A DNA stretch of 64,000 bases from Pseudomonadales bacterium (GTDB taxonomy: Bacteria; Pseudomonadota; Gammaproteobacteria; Pseudomonadales; Ketobacteraceae): contig PAPM01000002.1 in NCBI GenBank assembly GCA_002708905.1, positions 76,398 to 140,397 of the forward strand. Reading direction: 5' to 3'. Below, piece by piece: positions 52,109 through 59,241 of this stretch (position 1 is the first letter of the stretch; every line of letters begins with the position of its first letter). Position numbers and translations under genes: made by a program. A model generated the notes under the pieces. That model searched no databases, was not told the origin of the DNA, and saw only the letters and a program-made list of their open reading frames with translations.

Positions 52109-54190
52109 ATGCACCCGATTCCGGAATTCAAGAACCTGGTTGAAATGGCTACCTATCGAGCCAATACCCAACCACACACCACCTATGTGAACTTCATTAA
52201 GGACAACGGCGCCTGCGACGATACCAGTACCTTTCTATCGCTGCATGAAGATGCACAGCGAATCGCCGCCTACCTGCAGGCAAAAGGCTTAAAAGGGCGG
52301 AACGTTTTATTGCTGTTCCCCTCCGGTATTGATTACGTCCGTACCTTTTTTGGCTGTCTTTATGCGGGGGCTACCCCGGTGCCAGCCTATCCCCCCATGG
52401 GCGCCAAAGATTTAACCCGTCTGCAGAACATTGCTAACGATTGTAATGCCGGTGCCATACTTTCCAATCAGGTCCTGGCACCCACCATTGAAAACTGGAC
52501 GAGCAATTTAGGTCATCACAATTCAGTGCCATCCCTGGCGGTGGAAGATATGCTCGCGGGAAACCTTGATGCAGGGTTTGAACCTTATCAAGCCGATCCC
52601 AACGAACTCGCCTTTTTACAGTACACATCCGGTTCGACCGGACATCCCAAAGGGGTTGAAATCACCCACGGCAACCTGCTGGCCAACTTTCAACAAATTG
52701 AACATGGCTTTCTGCATGGTAATGAACAACTGTCAGAGATAGACCAATTACGGCTGGTGATATGGTTGCCGCCTTTCCACGACATGGGATTAATTGGCGG
52801 CGTACTCACACCGGTTTACATTGGGGCTCAGGTCTCCTTGATGGCTCCACTCACGTTTTTGAAACGTCCCATGGTTTGGTTGAAAACCATTGCCGAACAA
52901 AAAGCCCATGTCAGCGGTGGCCCTAATTTTGGTTATCAATACTGCGTACAAAAGATATCAGAAGACCAGGCAGAACAATTGGATCTCTCCAATTGGCATA
53001 TCGCCTTCAATGGCGCCGAACCTATCCAGGCGCAAGCCTTACACAATTTCGCTGAACGCTTCAAAACCAGTGGTTTCAAATCCAGTGCGTTCCTGCCGTG
53101 CTATGGATTAGCCGAAGCCAGCTTGTTCGTTGCCGGCTCACCATCAGGAAGAGGCGCACACACCCTTAACGCCGATTTATCCCAACTGGCACAAGGGCGC
53201 TACAAAAATACAGATAACGTAAGCGGAAACAACACGCTGGTGAGCTCCGGCACCTTTGCCCTGGATACGGATGTCCGAATTGTAAACCCACAAACGTTGC
53301 ACCTCTGCAAAGAAGGCGAAGTGGGTGAAATCTGGATCAACAGCCCATCGGTCGCCCGTGGCTATTGGAATAAACCACAGTTTTCCAAGAGCGTTTTCCA
53401 GGCCACCATCAAGGGCGATGCAAACAGGAAAGCGTTCCTGCGCAGTGGTGACCTGGGCTTTGTTCAAGATGGCGAGCTATACGTAACCGGCCGCATCAAA
53501 GAGATGATCATCATCGCCGGTCGCAACCATTACCCTCAAGATATTGAACAAACCCTGCAATCGGCTAATCCAAGCTTCAAAGGCGGTGGCGGCGCGGCAT
53601 TTTCAATAACCCGCGAGGGTGAAGAAGAGCTGGTGATAATGCAGGAAATTAGTCGAGCAGCGGGCAATCAGGCCGATTATAAAATGCTGGCTGCCGAGGG
53701 AGTGAAAGCCATTTCATCACGTCATGGCATTACGCCCCATGCCTTGGTGCTGGTGTCCGGTAGCACCATTCCCAAAACATCCAGTGGCAAAATACAGCGT
53801 GCAGCCGCCAAACAACACTATCAAGAAGGCAATGTGGTGCCGGTTTATGTTTGGCAAGCCAACAAACCATCTACTAAACCAGCAACCACCGAAACAGAGC
53901 TGGATAACGAATTCGTAGACGATTGGTATTCAGAGCTGCATAGAGAGGTGCAACATTGGGTTGCCGACAAGTTGGATATAGAAAACCACCATATTGATCT
54001 GGATGTTACCTTTTCCGACCTGGGTGTGAATTCGATAGAGACGGTTGAGCTGGTTGATCGCCTACAGGATCGAATCGGCCGCGTCATACCTGCCACCGAA
54101 TTGCTGCGATACCCGACAGTGAAAGCGTTAATATCGCACTTTGCAGAAGAGCTGGAACAGAAAGAACTGGCTTTGCGTGAAGAAGCTTAA
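52109..54190 (+). CDS. fatty acyl-AMP ligase fused to an acyl carrier domain
   Basis: A 693-residue protein. The adenylation domain (about 1-585) has the P-loop YTSGSTGHPKGVEI, PPFHDMGL, the FAAL-type YGLAEASLFV and the C-terminal GRIKEMIIIAGRNHYPQDIE and PKTSSGKIQRA. FAALs activate fatty acids as acyl-adenylates and load them on a carrier protein. The C-terminal ~70 residues form that carrier, with Ser642 in LGVNSIE; the residue before it is Asn instead of the usual Asp of DSL. No polyketide or peptide synthase gene adjoins it, so the acyl acceptor pathway is not visible here. Confidence 0.92.
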   Translation: MHPIPEFKNLVEMATYRANTQPHTTYVNFIKDNGACDDTSTFLSLHEDAQRIAAYLQAKGLKGRNVLLLFPSGIDYVRTFFGCLYAGATPVPAYPPMGAKDLTRLQNIANDCNAGAILSNQVLAPTIENWTSNLGHHNSVPSLAVEDMLAGNLDAGFEPYQADPNELAFLQYTSGSTGHPKGVEITHGNLLANFQQIEHGFLHGNEQLSEIDQLRLVIWLPPFHDMGLIGGVLTPVYIGAQVSLMAPLTFLKRPMVWLKTIAEQKAHVSGGPNFGYQYCVQKISEDQAEQLDLSNWHIAFNGAEPIQAQALHNFAERFKTSGFKSSAFLPCYGLAEASLFVAGSPSGRGAHTLNADLSQLAQGRYKNTDNVSGNNTLVSSGTFALDTDVRIVNPQTLHLCKEGEVGEIWINSPSVARGYWNKPQFSKSVFQATIKGDANRKAFLRSGDLGFVQDGELYVTGRIKEMIIIAGRNHYPQDIEQTLQSANPSFKGGGGAAFSITREGEEELVIMQEISRAAGNQADYKMLAAEGVKAISSRHGITPHALVLVSGSTIPKTSSGKIQRAAAKQHYQEGNVVPVYVWQANKPSTKPATTETELDNEFVDDWYSELHREVQHWVADKLDIENHHIDLDVTFSDLGVNSIETVELVDRLQDRIGRVIPATELLRYPTVKALISHFAEELEQKELALREEA

Positions 54191-54218
54191 GGGCCACCAA
54201 CATGCCCTGAATGGTGGC
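54191..54218 (+). terminator. hairpin after the FAAL gene
   Basis: GGCCACCA (54191-54198) pairs perfectly with TGGTGGCC (54211-54218) over a 12-nt loop, immediately after the stop codon. No T run follows, so termination is only probable. Confidence 0.45.
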
Positions 54219-54230
54219 CGATTCCCAGTC

Positions 54231-54265
54231 CCCCGCCTCATACACCGGCGATGATGTTGCTGTTC
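54231..54265. repeat. two-block match to the 59.2-61.6 kb lipoprotein gene
   Basis: CCCGCCTCATACACCG (54231-54246) equals 59816-59831, and GATGATGTTGCTGTTCA (54249-54265) equals 59848-59864. The blocks are in the same order but 2 nt instead of 16 nt apart. This looks like a shrunken relic of the lipoprotein gene (or a paralogue) in the gap between the FAAL and GGDEF genes. No reading frame remains. Confidence 0.4.
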
Positions 54266-54427
54266 ATAATATAAGCAGTTTTTGTTGGGTTGGGTGCGCT
54301 TGTTCGATCACTACTGAGGTCGGGCTCAGGAGAATGCCCTCCAATCAAGAGTTATTGCATTATCCTCAGGTGCTTATGGATAGGAGCTATAATCTATCTA
54401 GTGTCTTAACACGAAGCGCCATTTGGA

Positions 54428-55288
54428 ATGCCCCATACGATGAAAACAATATTCAACGTTTTAGATGAACAATCGTTCAGATACGTTTGGCGTTTAAGCT
54501 TGTTGATGGTGTTGATTCTGCTTATTCTTTCCATCTTGTTTGGGAATGTCATTTTTCTGGAACCGTTTTATATTTTTCCCATCACTATTGTGAGTTGGTA
54601 TGGATCTAAAAAATCGGGGCTGATTCTGGCGACAGTTTCAACGATATTGTTGCTTTCGATACGGGCAATTGATGCTGAGCTCACTCCTTTGGCTTTGTTA
54701 AGCTACGGCCTCCCTTGTTTGCTTAGCTTTTCCATCCTCGCCATCCTTATCACTAACTTTCGTAATGTACATCGGGTTGAATCCGCAGCTGCCTATACGG
54801 ATACCCTAACACACATCAATAATTCAAGGTGCTTTTATCATGAACTGTCTAATGAGATGGTGCGTTCATTACGATACAAACATAGATTATCACTGGTTTA
54901 TCTGGATATTGATAACTTCAAATTAATCAACGATTCACGTGGCCATGGTGAAGGCGATAATTTGCTGATAGCAGTTGCTAAAAGTTTGACTGAATCATTA
55001 AGAAAAACAGACATTGTTGCCAGGTTAGGGGGTGATGAATTCGCTTGCCTTCTACGGGAAACCGGGCAGGATGAAGCAAAAGCTGCTTTTTCGAAAGCAA
55101 CTGATTTGTTGAAGAAACGTATGAAAAGTGGAAGATGGCCGGTCACATTTAGTATCGGATTAGTCACCTTCGAAAAAATGCCGGAAGATACTAAGGAAGC
55201 AATGAGGATAGCAGACGAGCTTATGTACTCAGTTAAAAACTCTGCCAAAGATGATATTTCATATATGGTTTGGAATGGGAATGCTTAA
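54428..55288 (+). CDS. membrane diguanylate cyclase with inhibitory site
   Basis: A 286-residue protein (ATG 54428; ATG 54440 is equally possible, and neither has a clear ribosome site). Three or four membrane helices (about 18-115) precede a GGDEF domain (about 120-280) with DIDNFKLINDSRGHGEGDNL and RLGGDEFACLL. RKTD just upstream is an intact RxxD product-inhibition site, unlike the two other small cyclases nearby. It is convergent with the enzyme I-like gene. Confidence 0.9.
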   Translation: MPHTMKTIFNVLDEQSFRYVWRLSLLMVLILLILSILFGNVIFLEPFYIFPITIVSWYGSKKSGLILATVSTILLLSIRAIDAELTPLALLSYGLPCLLSFSILAILITNFRNVHRVESAAAYTDTLTHINNSRCFYHELSNEMVRSLRYKHRLSLVYLDIDNFKLINDSRGHGEGDNLLIAVAKSLTESLRKTDIVARLGGDEFACLLRETGQDEAKAAFSKATDLLKKRMKSGRWPVTFSIGLVTFEKMPEDTKEAMRIADELMYSVKNSAKDDISYMVWNGNA

Positions 55289-55312
55289 AAATTGTTAGCC
55301 CCGCCTTCCACA

Positions 55313-56947
55313 TCATCTGGAAATATTCCTGATGGTATCTTTGATAATCGCCACCAAAGGAGCAGCAACACTGAGCGCACTTATGCCACATTGCAGAAGC
55401 CTGTCCGTATGCTCGGGCCGTCCAGCCAACTCGCCACAAACTGATAATGGCATGGTTGGCAGATCGTTATGAACAATCTCAATTAGTCGAAATATCACTT
55501 CGGAAGCATCATCAAAATAAGGCTCTACTGCTGCATTCTCCCTGTCGGCCGCAAATACATATTGAGTTAAATCGTTGGTGCCGAAACTCATGAAATCAAC
55601 GTAAGGGGCTATGGATCTGGCAGACAAAGCCGCTGCCGGTGTTTCGATCATGGCACCGAGTTTGGGTTCAGCAATGTTAAGTTCACTGCATCGCTTGGCC
55701 AACATATCCCTGACAAACTTAACATCCTCCGGCAAAGTCACCATGGGTACCAGAATCTGAAGATCGTAACTATTATGCAAAGCAAGCAGAGCCGTAAGTT
55801 GAGTATGGAGTATCTCCGGGTACTCACGCATCACGCGGATTCCTCTTCTCCCAAGGGCCGGGTTGCTCTCTGCGAGAAAGCCCATAAATGGCAGTGGTTT
55901 GTCCGAGCCGACATCCAGAAGCCTAACGCAAACCGATTTGGCTTTATAAGGCGCCAGAGTATGATGAATCTCCGCCAGCAGCTCATCGGCACTTGGAGGA
56001 AACGTGCGCCCTATATAAGCCTGCTCCAATCGATAAAGACCAATGCCGTCAGCACCATTTTTCATTGCCTTGTCAGAGTCCTCATGGCAACCAACATTCG
56101 CGTTAACCGGGATTCTGGTGCCGCTTCTGGTGATTGCGGCCTTGGATGCATTGGCCAGTGATTCAAGAAGGTGTGCGTTATATCGGTTCTTTTCTTTCAG
56201 AAAAGCCGTGCGCCTTTCCGGGCTGGGGTTTACCGTTACTTCGCTATTCCGAGTATCGATCAGGGCGTATCCCCGGTCAGGTATCACTCTCAGTATATTA
56301 TGAATGCCTGAAATGCAGGGCACTCCCATCTGTCGCGTAAAAAGAGCAGCGTGAGATCCAACTGTGCCGAATTCCAATAACAAAGCCTTGGCTTTTCTGC
56401 TGGCTAAGAAAACGGTATCAGATGGTAATATGCGCCGTGCGACCAATACACAGCCGGATGGAATACTTTCAAATGGGTTTATGGAGACCCCTGCCAAGGC
56501 ATTGCGTAAACGTATGGAAATATCACGAATATCTTCGCCTTTTTCTTTAGCAATTACTGACTCCATTAATAAAAACCGATTCTCCCACTTCAAAAACACA
56601 CTTTTAACTGCACTGCTCGCAGAAACCAAGTTGTCAACGATTTCCTTTTTCAACTCGTCTTTTAAGAGTTTATCGCTAAGAATGTCACTGTGGAATCCAA
56701 ATACTTCGGCTAACTTTGCATCTATCTCTTTTTCTACGCGCGTAGCCAATAAGAGTAGGTCTTCTGTAATCTTAGTGGTTGCTTGATCAAGACGATTTAA
56801 CTCATTTTCTGCACTGTATTCTAACGAGTTATCAGGCAAATCAATCGGATCAGATAACCCACGCTGCAAATGAATGGTTCCATCTGCGAGTCCAGGGGAG
56901 ACCGACAATCCATGAAGAATTACGGTTTTTGAATGTTTGATGCTCAT
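55313..56947 (-). CDS. PTS enzyme I-like phosphotransferase
   Basis: A 544-residue protein with the full enzyme I layout: an N-terminal HPr-binding helical part, the swivelling His domain with the phospho-His in GTVGSHAALFTRQMGVP, and the PEP-binding barrel (GADGIGLYRLEQAYIGR, CVRLLDVGSDKPLPFMG, SFGTNDLTQYVFAADREN, VCGELAG). It would pass phosphate from PEP to an HPr-like protein. No GAF domain is present and no HPr or EII gene is near, so its partner is not apparent. The motifs GLYRLE and LLDVGSDK differ slightly from the classic GLLRTE and TLDIGGDK, suggesting a divergent subfamily. Confidence 0.87.
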   Translation of the reverse strand: MSIKHSKTVILHGLSVSPGLADGTIHLQRGLSDPIDLPDNSLEYSAENELNRLDQATTKITEDLLLLATRVEKEIDAKLAEVFGFHSDILSDKLLKDELKKEIVDNLVSASSAVKSVFLKWENRFLLMESVIAKEKGEDIRDISIRLRNALAGVSINPFESIPSGCVLVARRILPSDTVFLASRKAKALLLEFGTVGSHAALFTRQMGVPCISGIHNILRVIPDRGYALIDTRNSEVTVNPSPERRTAFLKEKNRYNAHLLESLANASKAAITRSGTRIPVNANVGCHEDSDKAMKNGADGIGLYRLEQAYIGRTFPPSADELLAEIHHTLAPYKAKSVCVRLLDVGSDKPLPFMGFLAESNPALGRRGIRVMREYPEILHTQLTALLALHNSYDLQILVPMVTLPEDVKFVRDMLAKRCSELNIAEPKLGAMIETPAAALSARSIAPYVDFMSFGTNDLTQYVFAADRENAAVEPYFDDASEVIFRLIEIVHNDLPTMPLSVCGELAGRPEHTDRLLQCGISALSVAAPLVAIIKDTIRNISR

Positions 56948-57022
56948 GATAACCTCAAAAAATGCAGCTGTTCATTCTAGTCAATCGAAAATGACTTAAA
57001 CTAACAACTGCAAGTCATGATG

Positions 57023-57805
57023 TTATATCTGTTCGACGGAAACGAATTGTTGTGTTGGAAAAACCGCTGGGCCAAATTGATTATAGATAGCGACATCGGC
57101 GGCATCCCGGCCATATCCTATGGATACGTAACCGGCGGTTTTTGATGCCTGCGTTGCGTCAAAAATGTACCAGCGCCCTGATACAAAGGCTTCAAACCAG
57201 GCATGCAGCTCCATCGGTTCCAATTGATGCAGGTAGCCGACAACCATCCGTGCGGGAATACTTAAGCTTCGGCATAGTGCAATTCCCAGGTGGGCAAGAT
57301 CGCGACACACACCAACTCTCTCTCTATTAACTTCGACAGCGGATAATGGCAATATGCTGCTTCCGGGTTGAAAATAAATGGTTGTCCGCAACCAATTTTC
57401 TATTTCCGCCACTTGATCATAGCCTGGAATCTGATTAGCGGTTATTTCCCTCGCCATATTGTTAAAACGATCCGACTCACAATATCGACTGGGAAGAAGG
57501 TATTTCAAAACATCGTCCGGCAATGTTTGAATGTCAACAAACTCGCCTCCAGCATGCGTGTCGATACTGTCTGCAATCATGATGTTGGCCGACGTGGATA
57601 CGGAAAACTGCCCGGAGGGAGCGACGAGCCGTTGACACAGGTTGCCAAAATCATCTGTGAATTCGAATACAGGAACCGTCGGATAAATCAGATACTCTTC
57701 AGAGGCTACCCATTGTTGACCACCACTCCTGGGACGGAGCATCCATATAAAAGGGGTGGGCGTTTCGATTTCGAAATTCAACTTACAATGGGTTTTCAAC
57801 CACAT
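57023..57805 (-). CDS. transglutaminase-like superfamily protein
   Basis: A 260-residue cytosolic protein with the papain-like triad: Cys in GVCRDLAHLGIALCR, His in MELHAWFEAFV and Asp in WYIFDATQ. The N-terminal ~130 residues form the beta-rich domain usual in bacterial transglutaminase-like proteins (EYLIYPTVPVFEFTDDFGN). Such proteins are mostly proteases or amidases; the substrate is unknown. The gene lies between the enzyme I-like and NYN-domain genes, all on the minus strand but with gaps of 60-75 bp. Confidence 0.88.
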   Translation of the reverse strand: MWLKTHCKLNFEIETPTPFIWMLRPRSGGQQWVASEEYLIYPTVPVFEFTDDFGNLCQRLVAPSGQFSVSTSANIMIADSIDTHAGGEFVDIQTLPDDVLKYLLPSRYCESDRFNNMAREITANQIPGYDQVAEIENWLRTTIYFQPGSSILPLSAVEVNRERVGVCRDLAHLGIALCRSLSIPARMVVGYLHQLEPMELHAWFEAFVSGRWYIFDATQASKTAGYVSIGYGRDAADVAIYNQFGPAVFPTQQFVSVEQI

Positions 57806-57866
57806 GGTTTTGGTACCTCTATATTATCCAAAGATGGGTGGCACCAGCTCCGACGGCATCACCCTG

Positions 57867-58583
57867 CTAACTCTTTTTGCTCTTCCTGCAATCCCGTACC
57901 GAATAAGAGCTGCCCTGGCCGCGCTTTATCTCAAACAAATCGATGGCTTTGAACATGCTGCTGAGATTGGTAAAGCCGTAATTCCGGCAATCAAATGATG
58001 TTCTGTTGGATATATTGGCACCCACCGCACGTAGATCAGCCCAGCCATCATCGTCTTCCGTTGCTTCAATAGCGTGACGCAGCAGTGCGATCAATTTGGT
58101 ATCGGATTTTATGTTTTTAGGTTTGGAAACGTTCTTTTCTTCTTTCGCATCTGACCGATCCAGGAACAGGAACTTGGAGCAGGCATTAACAAATGGCATG
58201 GGTGTTTTGCGCTCTCCAAAACCCAAGACCACCTTACCTTCGGCGATGGCTCTGGTGACCATTGGTGTAAAGTCGCAATCCGATGAAATGAAACACATGA
58301 CATCAATATCTTTGGTGTACATAATGTCCATCGCATCGATAACCAGTGCGATATCGGAGGCGTTTTTTCCCTTGGTTAAATCATATTGCTGCACCGGTTG
58401 AATGGCATATTCATGGAGCATCTCCTCCCAGGGTCTCAGGGTGGGTGACTTCCAGTTACCATAGGCTTTACGAATGGTAACCACGCCGTACTTGGCTACT
58501 TCACTTAGTACATCCTCGAAACGGCTGGCCGGTGCATTATCAGCGTCAATAAAAAGCGCTATCTTTTGTTTTAACTCATTCAT
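57867..58583 (-). CDS. NYN/LabA-type PIN-like domain protein with OST-HTH-like C-terminus
   Basis: A 238-residue protein. The NYN domain (about 5-150) has the acidic PIN-like nuclease residues: FIDADNAP, KGKNASDIALVIDAMD and FISSDCDFTPMVTRAIAEGK. The C-terminal part (about 165-230: LIALLRHAIEATEDDDGWADLRAVG, FDCRNYGFTNLSSMFKAI) matches the OST-HTH/LOTUS layout that binds RNA. NYN-LOTUS proteins are predicted RNases or RNA-binding factors. Role here unknown. Confidence 0.88.
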   Translation of the reverse strand: MNELKQKIALFIDADNAPASRFEDVLSEVAKYGVVTIRKAYGNWKSPTLRPWEEMLHEYAIQPVQQYDLTKGKNASDIALVIDAMDIMYTKDIDVMCFISSDCDFTPMVTRAIAEGKVVLGFGERKTPMPFVNACSKFLFLDRSDAKEEKNVSKPKNIKSDTKLIALLRHAIEATEDDDGWADLRAVGANISNRTSFDCRNYGFTNLSSMFKAIDLFEIKRGQGSSYSVRDCRKSKKS

Positions 58584-58706
58584 TATTCTTCAGTATTACC
58601 TGCTTATAGATTATTTTGTCGTATTCGCTTGAGCTTGTGCGTCAGTGCGCGCATGATGGGATGCAAAGCGGCGCCGACACGGTGGTTGCGATTAAAGGAA
58701 GTTCCT

Positions 58707-58901
58707 ATGCGCAATATTGAATTGACCGTTACTGAATGGCAATCACTTAACGATCTACAGCAAAAGATCAAACAGGAAGTCTCATGCGCACACCGAGCTA
58801 AATTCCTTTTGCTCGGCCTGATAGCCGAAAAAGCAGGCAATTTAGTGGTTACATTCGAAGGGCGGTTACAATTGAGAGAACATGATGGCAAGCCATCATG
58901 A
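58707..58901 (+). CDS. small conserved-looking protein, 64 residues
   Basis: ATG 58707 follows AAGGAAG, which is a better start than any upstream codon in the frame. The 64-residue protein begins MRNIELTVTEWQSLNDLQQ and contains HRAKFLLLGLIAEKAGNLVV. It looks folded rather than random and could be a small regulator, but I know no family. It is divergent from the NYN gene and overlaps the 3' end of the small minus-strand gene at 58896. Confidence 0.55.
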   Translation: MRNIELTVTEWQSLNDLQQKIKQEVSCAHRAKFLLLGLIAEKAGNLVVTFEGRLQLREHDGKPS

Positions 58902-59087
58902 TTGATTCTTGTTCGTCTTTGGATACGTGGATGGCTTCCACGGGTTGCCACTGACGCCATTGGGTATGCTTTGAATCTCACCACCCAGTCTGAGGAAATC
59001 TTCTGTTTGTGACCTGATATTGCTTCTTAGTTCTTCGTGTGAGGGTGAATTCGGCTGATTTTTGGTGCGCTTGGGATTTTTCAACAT
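58896..59087 (-). CDS. small basic protein, 63 residues
   Basis: ATG 59087 has a strong GAGGAG ribosome site 6 nt upstream. The protein is basic and polar at the N-terminus (LKNPKRTKNQPNSPS) with DFLRLGGEIQSIPNGVSG near the C-terminus. A (E/D)FL-x-x-GG-x-(I/V)-x-x-I segment also ends the small RNA-polymerase-associated protein SutA, so a related small regulator is possible but unproven. Confidence 0.6.
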   Translation of the reverse strand: MLKNPKRTKNQPNSPSHEELRSNIRSQTEDFLRLGGEIQSIPNGVSGNPWKPSTYPKTNKNQS

Positions 59088-59241
59088 ATCGAACTCCTCG
59101 AAAGCGAGTCCCCAGTGTAGAGCATTACTGAGTAGAAAGCTCTATTTAACTCTTCCAGTTAATCATTCAGTACGTTTATCCCCGACCGAATCGTATTTCA
59201 ACGATCCGGCCGGAGTAAGAACAAACTTTGCCTAATTCAAT

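Noticed and set aside
51790-52143. 117-codon plus-strand frame before the FAAL gene
   Set aside because: It overlaps the FAAL start and the cyclase promoter, lacks a ribosome site and shows no recognisable pattern.
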